This document shows, piece by piece, positions 43,187 to 52,396 of a stretch of 64,000 nt of DNA; position 1 is the first letter of the stretch; the number at the start of each line of letters is the position of its first letter. The stretch covers positions 434,001-498,000 of the forward strand of contig NZ_VSKK01000001.1 in the NCBI RefSeq assembly GCF_008086205.1. Reading direction: 5' to 3'. The DNA is from Bizionia myxarmorum (GTDB lineage: Bacteria > Bacteroidota > Bacteroidia > Flavobacteriales > Flavobacteriaceae). A program made the position numbers and the translations under genes. The notes beneath the pieces were generated by a model. It made no database searches and had not been told where the DNA came from. It saw only the letters and a list, made by a program, of their open reading frames with translations.

Positions 43187-43582
43187 TTACTTCACCAAAA
43201 CCCCTTTAACATCCATTAAAGGAATAGCTTGTAAAGCATTCAAATTAATGGTGTTTTTTCTAAATAAATACGTTTTATCAAACATGGCATTTCCTTCAAA
43301 AAAAGTGACTTTAAACTGGTTGTTTAAGGCGAAAAGTTCTTCTTGAATTAATTCTATTTTCGCAAAACTTTTGGCTGGAAGCGTATCTATTTTCTTTCGA
43401 AATGTGGAAGTTATTTTATCGTCGGAATAGCCATTGGTAACAATGATTACAACATCTAAATCTACTTTTTTATCGTTGATAATATAGGCGTTCCAATCTT
43501 GGGTTTTGTAAACAGTATTATACTCGTTTACAACGGCTACGTAAACACCTTCTACCTTCGGGATTACTATATCTTTTTTCAT
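43187..43582 (-). CDS. Conserved flavobacterial protein of unknown function
   Basis: A 131-residue cytosolic protein without signal or membrane segment, with conserved-looking blocks VYVAVVNEYNTVYKTQDWNAYIIN and LPAKSFAKIELIQEELFALNN. Relatives are sometimes named phenylalanyl-tRNA synthetase subunit alpha, which must be an annotation error, since the real pheS is at 50264 and no synthetase motif is present here. Function unknown. A -7 box lies 69 bp upstream. Confidence 0.65.
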   Translation of the reverse strand: MKKDIVIPKVEGVYVAVVNEYNTVYKTQDWNAYIINDKKVDLDVVIIVTNGYSDDKITSTFRKKIDTLPAKSFAKIELIQEELFALNNQFKVTFFEGNAMFDKTYLFRKNTINLNALQAIPLMDVKGVLVK

Positions 43583-43650
43583 TAATTGGGTTTTAAGTGT
43601 TAATCGGTTTCAATTTTATCAGGATTTATTAAAACAGCTCTTCTTGCATG

Positions 43651-43658
43651 CAAAAGTA
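43651..43658 (-). promoter_or_regulatory. -7 box TACTTTTG
   Basis: CAAAAGTA on the plus strand reads TACTTTTG on the minus strand, upstream of the gene starting at 43582. Confidence 0.35.
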
Positions 43659-43778
43659 AAAAACTATTCAAATAAACTATCATCTTTAAATGCTACATTA
43701 TTTAGGCAAGACATTTAAAGTTTGGCAACCAAAGCAAGGTCCGCATCAGGTTTAGGATACTATTTTTTGATGCCAAAT

Positions 43779-43824
43779 AAAAACGCGGGCTTGAAATATT
43801 TTGAATATTCAAACCCGCGTTTAT
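43779..43824 (-). terminator. Terminator of the RND efflux operon
   Basis: AAACGCGGG (43781-43789) pairs with CCCGCGTTT (43814-43822), and the stem continues imperfectly inward (TTGAA / TTCAA). It is a strong GC-rich hairpin with A/T flanks about 90 bp past the TolC stop. Confidence 0.75.
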
Positions 43825-43915
43825 AAAGTGTAATTATTTTTTCAAAAGCATCTGATTCACGATGCGCTTGAATGTTTTAAATTTTTAAGCGAAATAATTC
43901 TATTAAAGAAACCTA

Positions 43916-45340
43916 TTATTTCCAACCACCACCAAGTGCTCTGTAGAATTTAACTACAGACAATAATTGGTCTAAACGGTTGTTAATAGTATTTAATTCG
44001 GCAGTTAATGCGCTTTGTCTAGCCGTTAATAAATCTAGATAATTGGCATAGCCATTGTCTAATAATGTTTCTGAATTACGTTCCGCACTGCGCAACGCTT
44101 CTACTTCATTTTCTCTAAATTGGAACTTATCAGCTTCTGCTTGGTATTCATATAAAGCGTCAGACACTTCTTTACCTGCAATTAATAAGGTGTATTTAAA
44201 GTTTAAAAAAGCTTGTTCTTGTTGTGCTTGTGAAACTTCATATTGCGTTCTAATTTTCCGTTGATTAAAAATAGGCTGTGTTAAACCACCTACTATATTG
44301 GAAAAAAGTGAGTTGGTATCAAACCAATTATTGAACTCTAAACTTTGAAAACCACCTGAAGCGCTCAAGGTTAAAGATGGATAGAAGCTCGCTTTGGCAA
44401 CATTGGTCATTTCAAAAGCTTGGATAAAATCATTTTCCGCAGCAACCACATCTGGTCGGTTACGCAATAAAACGTAGGGTACACCCACTTTCATTTCGGC
44501 TGTAATTTCCTGTTCGTCCAACGTGCTACGCTCATAACTTTGAGGTTGTTTAGCCAATAAAATACTTAAAGCGTTTTCGGTTTTAAAAATTTCACGTTCA
44601 ATATCAATTTGAAGTGCTCTAGCATTATTATACTGCGCCACGTTTTGATCTACAGCTACTTGAGTTACCTGACCGGCTTCCTTTAAAGCTTCAATAGTTT
44701 CCACACTATTTTTGCGAGATTGAATGGTTTGCTTGGTTATTTCTAACTGGGCATCCAGGGCAATTAAGGTATAATAGGTACTAGCAATACTTTCAATTAG
44801 GCGTGTTTTTACAGCTTGATGTGCGGCAATACTTTTTAAATAACCCGCTTGAAAAGCACGTTTATTACTTCGTATTTTTCCCCAAATATCCGCTTCCCAA
44901 GATAAATTGGCAACCGCTTCATACTGTTCAATGCTACCACTAGAAAGAGCACCAAACTGACTGTTTTTAGATTGCTCTTGGTGTGCCACTGAAGCACCAG
45001 CACTTATGGTTGGTAAATAACCAGCTTTTCCTTGTTTCAAATAGGCTTCACCAGCTATTATTTGTTGAATGGCGATACGAATATCAATATTATTCTGTAA
45101 ACCTTCTTCTATATATTGGATTAGATATGGATCTGTAAAAACTTCTTTCCACGAGACATCTGCCATAGACATAGAGTCGGTTTCCAGTTCATCAGTTCGG
45201 AATAAATTTTCCGTTTGATCTTCTAAATCGGGACGTTCGTAATCTTTTGAAACCAAACAGCTTTGCATGGTTATGGCTAGCAACGCCAACACCACAACGC
45301 GAGAAATCCATTTTTTATTTAAAATTGCTTTCATTTTCAT
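43916..45340 (-). CDS. TolC-family outer-membrane efflux lipoprotein (NodT-like)
   Basis: A 474-residue outer-membrane factor with a lipobox (LLAITMQSC) near residue 28, then the tandem TolC repeats, with NNIDIRIAIQQIIAGEAYLKQGKAGYLPTISAG and the second-half counterpart FEMTNVAKASFYPSLTLSASGGF. It forms the trimeric exit duct of the tripartite pump. The start overlaps the RND permease stop (TAATG on the minus strand), so translation is coupled. Confidence 0.92.
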   Translation of the reverse strand: MKMKAILNKKWISRVVVLALLAITMQSCLVSKDYERPDLEDQTENLFRTDELETDSMSMADVSWKEVFTDPYLIQYIEEGLQNNIDIRIAIQQIIAGEAYLKQGKAGYLPTISAGASVAHQEQSKNSQFGALSSGSIEQYEAVANLSWEADIWGKIRSNKRAFQAGYLKSIAAHQAVKTRLIESIASTYYTLIALDAQLEITKQTIQSRKNSVETIEALKEAGQVTQVAVDQNVAQYNNARALQIDIEREIFKTENALSILLAKQPQSYERSTLDEQEITAEMKVGVPYVLLRNRPDVVAAENDFIQAFEMTNVAKASFYPSLTLSASGGFQSLEFNNWFDTNSLFSNIVGGLTQPIFNQRKIRTQYEVSQAQQEQAFLNFKYTLLIAGKEVSDALYEYQAEADKFQFRENEVEALRSAERNSETLLDNGYANYLDLLTARQSALTAELNTINNRLDQLLSVVKFYRALGGGWK

Positions 45341-48300
45341 TATTCTTTAATTTCTTTATTTACGACTACTGGTGCTCCAGATATTTTTTCTTGTAACCAT
45401 TGGAAAAAGATGAACAAAATTGGAATTACAAAAACTCCTAAAACAGTTCCTATCAGTAAACCACCAACAGCTCCCGTACCAATAGAACGGTTACCTGCTG
45501 CACCCACACCACTTGCTATTACTAGAGGTGTTAATCCAAGAATAAAGGCGAATGACGTCATTAAAATAGGACGCAAACGTGCTTCTGCACCATTTATGGC
45601 CGCGTCCAAGAGCGACTCGCCATTTCGACGCCGCTGCAAGGCAAACTCCACAATTAAAATAGCATTTTTAGCTAACAGACCCAGTAACATAATAAGTGCA
45701 ATTTGGAAATAGATATTGTTTTGCAAACCTGTAAGTTGCGTGACAATATAAGCTCCAAAAACACCTAATGGCAAGGATAATATAACCGAGAATGGTATTA
45801 AATAACTCTCATATTGTGCTGCCAATAAGAAATAAACAAAGACTAATGATAATATAAAAATAGTTGTTGTTTGGTTTCCAGCGCTAACTTCTTCACGGGT
45901 TAGCCCTGAATAAGCAATGGTATAATTACTTGGTAATGTTTGAGACACTTCTTCAATAGCTTTAATAGCATCACCAGAACTAAAGCCAGGATTAATGGCG
46001 GCATTTAAGGTTACAGAATTAAATAAGTTGAAACGTGTTACAGACTGTGGACCATATACTCTTTTCAAATTAACAAAAGTGGTAATTGGTGTCATTTCGC
46101 CCGTGCCGGTGCGAACATAAAGTTTACCTAAATCGCTTTCTTGAGCGCGATCTTCTGGCAAAGCTTGCACATATACACGGTATTGTTTACCAAATCTGGA
46201 GAAATCGGCAGCAAAAATACTTCCTATATAACCTTGAAGGGTTGAGAAAATATCGCTAATTGGAACACCCAGTTCTTTAGCTAATTCAGCATTCAGTTCT
46301 ATTTCATACTGCGGATATTTAGTATTAAAGGAAGATTGCGCATATTGAATTTCCGGACGTTGGGAAAGCTTAGCCGCAAATTCTTGAGTTATATTATCCA
46401 AGTCGGTAAAACTTCCTCCAGAGCGGTCTAATAAATTCACTTCCACACCGGCAGAATTCCCAAAACCTGGGATACTTGGTGGTGAAAAGAAGATGACGTT
46501 AGCTTCTGGAATTTGCGCAGCAGCAGCAAACATTTTCCCTGTAATACTAGCAACAGAAAGTGAATCTGCTTCACGGTCTGACCAATCATCCAAACGGATA
46601 AAACCAAGACCGAAGTTACTACCAGCACCTCCTAAAAAGCTTCGTCCTTCAATAAGGGATCCACCTTTAACGCCAGGAATTTGTTCTAATTTTTTATATA
46701 AATCGACGTTAACTTGATGGGTTCTATCAATTGATGATCCCGCAGGAAGCTCCACGTTTACGAACATAATTCCTCTATCTTCATCTGGTACAAACCCTGT
46801 TTTTAAGACAGAAGAAGACCACCAGATAGCACCTACTGATAGAATTAATACAACAACCGTAATCCATTTGTTTCGGTACAAAAAGTGAACTGATTTTCCG
46901 TATTTTGTAACGGTAGCGTCAAAACCTCTATTGAAACCATCAAAAAAGCGGCCCATAAAGTTTTTCTTCTTTTTGGACTGTTTTTCATCATGACCTTTTA
47001 AAAATAAAGCACATAATGCCGGACTTAAGGTTAAGGCGTTTACTGCAGAAATAATAATGGCTACAATAAGCGTTACACCAAATTGTTCATAAAATACACC
47101 GGTTGGACCTTGAATAAATGTTACTGGAATAAATACGGCGGACATTACTAAAGTAATAGATATAATAGCGCCAGAAATATCATGCATGGCCTCTACTGTC
47201 GCTTTTTTAGGATCAGTTTCACCTTCATCAATTTTGGCATGCACCGCTTCTACGACCACAATGGCATCATCTACTACAATACCAATGGCTAAAACCAGGG
47301 CAAAAAGCGTTAACAGGTTTATGGAATAACCGAAGAGATTCAAAAAGAAAAATGTACCAATAATAGATACTGGAACGGCGATGGCCGGAATTAAAGTAGA
47401 TCTAAAATCTTGTAAGAAAATAAACACCACTAAAAACACCAGTAAAAATGCTTCTGCCAACGTAATAACTACTTTTTCAATGGATGCATTTAAGAAGTTG
47501 TTGGTATTATAAGGAACAAAGATTTCGATACCTTTTGGTAAATCAGCTTTGATTTCCTCCAGTTTTGCTTCAATTTCTATAATAATATCTCGCGCATTGG
47601 ATCCTTTTGTTTGGAAAATTCCCAAGTTTACCGCCGGTTTTCCATTGGTAATGGAACCACCAGAATAGGATTGTGCACCCAATTCAATATTAGCAACATC
47701 TGATAATTTTAGAAACTGTCCGTTGCCAAGTGCTTTAATAATGATGTCACTATATTGAGCCTCTGTTTTAAAACGCCCACCATATTTGATAACATAACTA
47801 AAAGCTTCTCCATCATTTTCACCAAAAGATCCGGCAGCAGCTTCTAAACTTTGCTCACGCAAAGCGGCTGTAACATCTGTTGGGATTAGGCCATAAGCAG
47901 CCATTTTTTCTGGTTGTAACCAGATACGCATAGCGTAATCTTTGGAACCAAAAACGTTAACATCACCAACACCGTCTACCCTTTGTAAATCTGGAATAAC
48001 ATTAATTTTTAAGTAATTCTGGATAAACGTGTCGTTATAATCCGGATTTTCACTGTAAAAAGACATAAACATCAAGGCACTGGTTTGCTGCTTTGACGTG
48101 GTAACACCTGTTTGAAGTACGGCTTGAGGCAATTGCGAATTGGCTCTAGCCACACGGTTTTGAACGTTTACCGCGGCAATATCTGGATCTACATCTTGAT
48201 CAAAATATACCGTAATGGTGGCGGTTCCTGTATTGGAAGCATTGGAGGTAATATAAGTCATCCCTTCCACTCCGTTAATTTGCTCTTCAATAGGAATAAC

Positions 48301-48483
48301 AACACTTTCCAAAATAGTTTCAGCATTCGCTCCAGGATAACTGGCATTTACAGAAATGGTTGGAGGTGCAATATCTGGATATTGGGTAATAGGTAATGCG
48401 GTAAGACCAAGGATACCCAAAATTACAATGATAATGGAGATAACCGTTGAAAGTACGGGTCTTTCTATAAAAGTTTTTAACAT
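45340..48483 (-). CDS. RND efflux permease, HAE1 (AcrB) family
   Basis: A 1047-residue inner-membrane antiporter. The N-terminus is typical (FIERPVLSTVISIIIVILGILGLTALPITQYPDIAPPTISV). The proton-relay motif with two aspartates is in LFALVLAIGIVVDDAIVVVE, and the second membrane half contains GLLAKNAILIVEFA. Length matches AcrB. It should expel hydrophobic drugs or toxic metabolites. Coordinately encoded with its adaptor and outer-membrane partners. Confidence 0.95.
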   Translation of the reverse strand: MLKTFIERPVLSTVISIIIVILGILGLTALPITQYPDIAPPTISVNASYPGANAETILESVVIPIEEQINGVEGMTYITSNASNTGTATITVYFDQDVDPDIAAVNVQNRVARANSQLPQAVLQTGVTTSKQQTSALMFMSFYSENPDYNDTFIQNYLKINVIPDLQRVDGVGDVNVFGSKDYAMRIWLQPEKMAAYGLIPTDVTAALREQSLEAAAGSFGENDGEAFSYVIKYGGRFKTEAQYSDIIIKALGNGQFLKLSDVANIELGAQSYSGGSITNGKPAVNLGIFQTKGSNARDIIIEIEAKLEEIKADLPKGIEIFVPYNTNNFLNASIEKVVITLAEAFLLVFLVVFIFLQDFRSTLIPAIAVPVSIIGTFFFLNLFGYSINLLTLFALVLAIGIVVDDAIVVVEAVHAKIDEGETDPKKATVEAMHDISGAIISITLVMSAVFIPVTFIQGPTGVFYEQFGVTLIVAIIISAVNALTLSPALCALFLKGHDEKQSKKKKNFMGRFFDGFNRGFDATVTKYGKSVHFLYRNKWITVVVLILSVGAIWWSSSVLKTGFVPDEDRGIMFVNVELPAGSSIDRTHQVNVDLYKKLEQIPGVKGGSLIEGRSFLGGAGSNFGLGFIRLDDWSDREADSLSVASITGKMFAAAAQIPEANVIFFSPPSIPGFGNSAGVEVNLLDRSGGSFTDLDNITQEFAAKLSQRPEIQYAQSSFNTKYPQYEIELNAELAKELGVPISDIFSTLQGYIGSIFAADFSRFGKQYRVYVQALPEDRAQESDLGKLYVRTGTGEMTPITTFVNLKRVYGPQSVTRFNLFNSVTLNAAINPGFSSGDAIKAIEEVSQTLPSNYTIAYSGLTREEVSAGNQTTTIFILSLVFVYFLLAAQYESYLIPFSVILSLPLGVFGAYIVTQLTGLQNNIYFQIALIMLLGLLAKNAILIVEFALQRRRNGESLLDAAINGAEARLRPILMTSFAFILGLTPLVIASGVGAAGNRSIGTGAVGGLLIGTVLGVFVIPILFIFFQWLQEKISGAPVVVNKEIKE

Positions 48484-48502
48484 GATTTCTTATCTTGATT
48501 GA

Positions 48503-49627
48503 TTATCTGAATACTTTTTCAATAGGTTTTGCAATACTATCAAAAGGTACTTCCATAGGTTTAATTTTAGTATCACCTCTTAATTTCGCAACTCCTTTAG
48601 CCACAATTTTATCACCTTTTTGTAGTCCGTCAGTAACTACATAAACATTTTCTACATCAGCTAAAACAGCTATACGTGATGAAACAGCCATATCGTCTTC
48701 ACCTACTTTATAAACATAGTAACTACCTTGTTGCTCGTAGGTGGATTCTTTGGGAACCACTAAAACATCTTTATACGTTTTAGGAACTCTAATTTTTCCA
48801 CTATTTCCATTAGTTAATAATCTTGAATCGTTTTCAAAAACGGCACGAAATGAAATAGAACCTGTGTTGGAATTTACTTGAGAATTAATGGTTTCAATCG
48901 TTCCTTCTTTTTCATAAATGCTTCCATTGGCTAAGATTAAAGTTACTTTAGGAAGATTTTTAATTTTTGCTTCAACATCTGCACCTTCTGCTTTCTGAAT
49001 AAAATCAAGATATTCTCTCTCATTCATAGAAAAATAGGCGTAAACTTCACTAATATCAGAAACGGTTGTTAATGGTTCTTGACTTGTTGGACTTATTAAA
49101 GTTCCTTTACGCAACCTAACAGCGCCTACAAAACCATCAACAGGACTTTTAATGTTTCCATAATCTATATTGGCACCAATACTATTATAAGAACTTTGCG
49201 CCTGTTGTAGTTTGGCTTTCGCCGTTTCTAACTGAACGTTGCTAATAATATTTTTCTCTACTAATGGCTTTAATTTATCTACCTCAACTTGAGCCGCATT
49301 AACGTTTGCTTTTGCTGCAGCAGCATCTTGGTTAAGCGACTGCGTTTCTAACTTGAAAAGCGTCTGACCTTTTTTAACTCTCTGACCTTCATCTACTAGC
49401 ACATCTGTAATATAACCGGAAATTTTTGCACGCACCTCACTGTTGTTCACACCTTCAATACTGGTTGGATATGTCGTATAACCTGTTATTGTTTGCTGTG
49501 GAATTACGGTAACTTGAAAAGGGGCCGGACCTTGAGCTTGTTGTTGAGTTTCTTCTTTGTTTCCACAACTAATAAGTGCAAAAACGATTGCACAAGGCAT
49601 CAGGATTTTAAAAGTGTTTTTTTTCAT
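48503..49627 (-). CDS. RND efflux periplasmic adaptor (AcrA-like lipoprotein)
   Basis: A 374-residue membrane-fusion protein with a lipoprotein signal (lipobox ALISC), a biotinyl-lipoyl-like hairpin (VRAKISGYITDVLVDEGQRVKKGQTLFKLE and the returning SPVDGFVGAVRLRKGTLIS), a coiled-coil hairpin between them (DAAAAKANVNAAQVEVDKLK) and beta-barrel segments. It bridges the RND permease and TolC-like duct. The permease gene begins 19 bp after its stop. Confidence 0.92.
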   Translation of the reverse strand: MKKNTFKILMPCAIVFALISCGNKEETQQQAQGPAPFQVTVIPQQTITGYTTYPTSIEGVNNSEVRAKISGYITDVLVDEGQRVKKGQTLFKLETQSLNQDAAAAKANVNAAQVEVDKLKPLVEKNIISNVQLETAKAKLQQAQSSYNSIGANIDYGNIKSPVDGFVGAVRLRKGTLISPTSQEPLTTVSDISEVYAYFSMNEREYLDFIQKAEGADVEAKIKNLPKVTLILANGSIYEKEGTIETINSQVNSNTGSISFRAVFENDSRLLTNGNSGKIRVPKTYKDVLVVPKESTYEQQGSYYVYKVGEDDMAVSSRIAVLADVENVYVVTDGLQKGDKIVAKGVAKLRGDTKIKPMEVPFDSIAKPIEKVFR

Positions 49628-49639
49628 TTTCGGTTATGT

Positions 49640-50137
49640 TTAAGATTTCATTGCAGCTACTTTGGATCTTAGTCCCGACATAGATGCCATAGCTAGATTT
49701 AAATAATTAATGTAATTTTCGTGATAGGTTAAATCGAATTTTAGTTCGGGAGTCGTGCTTTCTAAACTGTTTATCTGTATTTTATAATCAGTCATTTCTT
49801 CATGAAGTTCTTTTTCTAATTCCCATTTCGTAACCATGTCATCAATACTTTGCATTAAAGTATCGGCATTAACGGTGAAATACTTTTTCCGATCGCCTAT
49901 TTTTGTGAAATAGGAAATTTTGTGAGTATCCTGCAAATGGTTTAAATGGGTTGAAATGGTGCTTTTACTAGCACATAAATCGGTGACTAAATCTTCAAAA
50001 GTTACGCCTGCCTTTCCTGTTAAGATAATAAAAGCCAAAATCCGCGCACCAACGGGCGCTAACTGCTCGGTGTGTTCAAAATGAACGCCCAACTTTTCTA
50101 CTAGTTGGTATTTCTTTTCTTTTAACTTCTTTTCCAT
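49640..50137 (-). CDS. GbsR/MarR-family transcriptional regulator
   Basis: A 165-residue regulator with a winged helix-turn-helix in the first 95 residues (GVTFEDLVTDLCASKSTISTHLNHLQDTHKISYFTKIGDRKKYFTV contains the recognition helix STISTHLNHL) and a C-terminal helical dimerisation part. It is the first gene of the efflux operon, 12 bp before the adaptor. A palindrome covers its promoter, so it very probably represses its own operon and is released by a pump substrate. Confidence 0.85.
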   Translation of the reverse strand: MEKKLKEKKYQLVEKLGVHFEHTEQLAPVGARILAFIILTGKAGVTFEDLVTDLCASKSTISTHLNHLQDTHKISYFTKIGDRKKYFTVNADTLMQSIDDMVTKWELEKELHEEMTDYKIQINSLESTTPELKFDLTYHENYINYLNLAMASMSGLRSKVAAMKS

Positions 50138-50154
50138 TTCTAAATATAAGAGTG

Positions 50155-50162
50155 CAAAAATA
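50155..50162 (-). promoter_or_regulatory. -7 box TATTTTTG of the efflux operon
   Basis: CAAAAATA on the plus strand reads TATTTTTG on the minus strand, 17 bp before the regulator start at 50137. Confidence 0.45.
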
Positions 50163-50166
50163 AGTC

Positions 50167-50188
50167 TAGTTCGGATAATTCCGAACTA
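50167..50188 (-). promoter_or_regulatory. 22-bp palindromic operator candidate
   Basis: TAGTTCGGA (50167-50175) and TCCGAACTA (50180-50188) are perfect 9-bp inverted arms around TAAT. The site lies just upstream of the -7 box, where a bound dimer would block RNA polymerase. Its natural ligand is the GbsR/MarR protein encoded next to it. Confidence 0.7.
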
Positions 50189-50212
50189 AACGAAGTTAAA
50201 AAAATGTTAAAT

Positions 50213-50239
50213 AAAAAAAAGCCGATATCAAATCGGCTT
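50213..50239 (-). terminator. Terminator of pheS
   Basis: AAGCCGAT (50219-50226) pairs with ATCGGCTT (50232-50239); the eight-A run on the left supplies the U-tract on the minus strand. Confidence 0.85.
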
Positions 50240-50263
50240 AAAGTATATAATTCTGTACTGTGT

Positions 50264-51280
50264 TTACAAAGCAGATTTAAATTGCTCTAAAAAACGCACA
50301 TCGTTTTCACTTAGTAAACGGATATCGCCAATTTGATGTAACAACATGGCTATACGATCAATTCCCATTCCGAAGGCGAAACCAGAGTATTCTTTAGAGT
50401 CGATTCCGCAGTTTTCCAACACATTGGGATCTACCATACCACAACCCATAATTTCTAACCAACCGGTTCCTTTTGTAATGCGGTGATCGGTTTCGGTTTC
50501 CAGTCCCCAATACACATCTACTTCGGCGCTAGGCTCTGTAAATGGAAAGTAAGATGGACGCAAACGTATTTTAGATTTTCCGAACATTTCAGTTGTGAAA
50601 TATTGTAACGTTTGTTTTAAATCAGCAAAACTGACATCCTTATCAATGTATAAACCTTCTACTTGGTGGAAAAAACAATGAGAACGGGACGAAATAGCCT
50701 CGTTTCTATAAACGCGACCCGGAGAAATAGTGCGAATTGGTGGTTTATTAGTTTCCATATAACGCACTTGTACTGAACTAGTATGTGTACGCAATAAAAT
50801 ATCAGGATTTGTTTGAATAAAAAACGTATCCTGCATATCACGTGCTGGATGGTATTCCGGCAAGTTTAATGCGGTAAAGTTATGCCAATCATCTTCGATT
50901 TCTGGGCCTTCGCTGACGTTAAAACCTATGCGTGAAAAAATATCGATAATCTGATTTTTTACTAATGAAATAGGATGTCTAGCACCAATTTCAATAGGCT
51001 CACCCGGACGCGATAAATCATTATAAACGCCAGCAACTTCTTTACTTTCCAAATCGTCTTTTAAAGCAGCAACTTTTTCTTCAGCCGCATTTTTAAGGGC
51101 ATTTATAACCTGACCAAATTCTTTCTTCTGATCATTGGCTACGTTTTTAAACTCCTTAAAATAATCGTTAAGCACCCCTTTTTTGCCCAAAAATTTAATT
51201 CGAAAAGCTTCCACCTCATCTTTGGATGTGGCTTTAAATGCTTCCGCTTCGGCAATTAATTCTTTTATCTTATCTATCAT
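50264..51280 (-). CDS. pheS: Phenylalanine-tRNA ligase alpha subunit
   Basis: A 338-residue class II synthetase subunit. The start at 51280 ([15 protein letters not shown]) is the family N-terminus; in-frame codons further upstream are not conserved. Class II motifs are visible: [29 protein letters not shown], the motif 2 arginine region [22 protein letters not shown] and motif 3 ([16 protein letters not shown]). It charges tRNA-Phe together with PheT, which is not in the window. A -7 box lies about 20 bp upstream. Confidence 0.95.
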   Translation of the reverse strand: MIDKIKELIAEAEAFKATSKDEVEAFRIKFLGKKGVLNDYFKEFKNVANDQKKEFGQVINALKNAAEEKVAALKDDLESKEVAGVYNDLSRPGEPIEIGARHPISLVKNQIIDIFSRIGFNVSEGPEIEDDWHNFTALNLPEYHPARDMQDTFFIQTNPDILLRTHTSSVQVRYMETNKPPIRTISPGRVYRNEAISSRSHCFFHQVEGLYIDKDVSFADLKQTLQYFTTEMFGKSKIRLRPSYFPFTEPSAEVDVYWGLETETDHRITKGTGWLEIMGCGMVDPNVLENCGIDSKEYSGFAFGMGIDRIAMLLHQIGDIRLLSENDVRFLEQFKSAL

Positions 51281-51300
51281 GATGTCATTCAAAATGAGTG

Positions 51301-51308
51301 CAAATTTA
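51301..51308 (-). promoter_or_regulatory. -7 box TAAATTTG of pheS
   Basis: CAAATTTA on the plus strand reads TAAATTTG on the minus strand, 20 bp before the pheS ATG. Confidence 0.4.
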
Positions 51309-51322
51309 TGAATTAAAAACAC

Positions 51323-51351
51323 AAAAAACTCCTTGCTATAAGGAGTTTTTT
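51323..51351 (-). terminator. Terminator of the small lipoprotein gene
   Basis: AAAAAACTCCTT (51323-51334) and AAGGAGTTTTTT (51340-51351) form a perfect 12-bp stem with a 5-nt loop. Confidence 0.85.
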
Positions 51352-51371
51352 GTAAAATATGCTTTCGTTTA

Positions 51372-51779
51372 TTATTGTTTAATGTAAACTTCTCTATAAA
51401 CGGTACCACCATCTACCTCATCAAAGTACATTCTGTTTTCTTCAAATTTTATTTCTTCGGTATATGTTTCACCATCAGAAGTCAAAGAATACATACCATT
51501 ACCAAGGTTTAACCATGTTCCAGTTTCAGTATTAGTTAAATCACAACCTCCATTAACATTTGCTTGATATCCATTAGTTGTAAAAGTTCCGCTGCCATCA
51601 ACTATAATTGTGTCTTCATAATCACAAGTGTCATAAACAACTTCAACGCCATCTTCAAAAGCTTTGTAAAATTTCCAAGTCCCAACAAATGATTCTTGAA
51701 CTGTTGCAACGTCGTCATCACTACTACAAGATGAAACTGTTAAGGCAAGGACGCTTAATAATAAAATTAATTTTTTCAT
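51372..51779 (-). CDS. Lipocalin-like lipoprotein
   Basis: A 135-residue lipoprotein; the start at 51779 gives [18 protein letters not shown] with lipobox VSSC, while a longer ORF start lies 51 bp upstream. The mature part ([27 protein letters not shown]) and its beta-rich pattern with GTW repeats resemble the lipocalin-like (DUF) domains frequent in Flavobacteriaceae. A conserved Cys pair is present. Function unknown; probably a small envelope binding protein. Confidence 0.7.
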   Translation of the reverse strand: MKKLILLLSVLALTVSSCSSDDDVATVQESFVGTWKFYKAFEDGVEVVYDTCDYEDTIIVDGSGTFTTNGYQANVNGGCDLTNTETGTWLNLGNGMYSLTSDGETYTEEIKFEENRMYFDEVDGGTVYREVYIKQ

Positions 51780-51946
51780 GTTTTTGTTATTGATTTTTAA
51801 GTGATCGGCGAAAATAATATTTTCTCTCAAAAAATAATGCTTTTATAAATTAAAAAAATAATTTTTCGATGAAGTGCAATTGGTGAAAATATTCAGTTAA
51901 AAAAATTAAAGATGTTGAGCTTAGTATTTCTGGTTGAAAAAACTCC

Positions 51947-52303
51947 TTATTCAATGTATTTACACTCTATAAAGTAACTTACAATAGCCTCTTTCATCAA
52001 TACACTTTGCTCGCCAGCTTTTAAGGTTGGTAAATGCTCTTTTACTTTATAATGCGGCCATTTATCTTCATCAAAATAATCAAATTCGTAATAACCATAA
52101 GGTTCTAACAGTCTGCAAATAGCAATATGCATTAAATCTAATTTATGGTCTTTTTTAAACTTTCTATCCAATTGACCAAGTTCCTGAACACCTATTAAAT
52201 AAATAATAGCATCCAAATCTAATTTATCACCATCGGCAAATTGTGCAGAAAGTTTTTCTACAACCAATTCCCATCGTTCCTTTAATTGTTCGTCTCTAGA
52301 CAT
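51947..52303 (-). CDS. Conserved Bacteroidota protein of unknown function
   Basis: A 118-residue acidic cytosolic protein without signal peptide. Blocks such as LDAIIYLIGVQELGQLDRKFKKDHKLDLMHIAICRLLEPYGYYEF look well conserved and helical. No enzymatic motif is visible. It diverges from cvpA across a 93-bp spacer with overlapping promoter-like boxes. Confidence 0.65.
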   Translation of the reverse strand: MSRDEQLKERWELVVEKLSAQFADGDKLDLDAIIYLIGVQELGQLDRKFKKDHKLDLMHIAICRLLEPYGYYEFDYFDEDKWPHYKVKEHLPTLKAGEQSVLMKEAIVSYFIECKYIE

Positions 52304-52359
52304 ATATAATTACTGCAAAAAGCAGGGATATTTTCGTTAAACTTAAAATATAATTGTCG

Positions 52360-52367
52360 CAAAGTTA
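52360..52367 (-). promoter_or_regulatory. -7 box TAACTTTG for the minus-strand unknown gene
   Basis: CAAAGTTA on the plus strand reads TAACTTTG on the minus strand, 57 bp before the ATG at 52303. Confidence 0.35.
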
Positions 52368-52370
52368 CTT

Positions 52371-52378
52371 TATATTTG
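52371..52378 (+). promoter_or_regulatory. -7 box TATATTTG of cvpA
   Basis: Exact TAnnTTTG match 18 bp before the ATG at 52397 and only 3 bp from the opposing box at 52360-52367. Confidence 0.4.
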
Positions 52379-52396
52379 TTGAAATTCTTCTGTAAT

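Larger units (their letters stand above)
43583..43915. other. 333-bp intergenic region
   Basis: Contains the -7 box of the minus-strand gene at 43651-43658 and the terminator of the efflux operon at 43779-43824. No open frame, RNA gene or repeat is recognised in the rest. Confidence 0.6.

Noticed and set aside
43187-43582. Phenylalanyl-tRNA synthetase alpha label for the 131-residue protein
   Set aside because: It has no class II synthetase motif and the genuine pheS is at 50264-51280.
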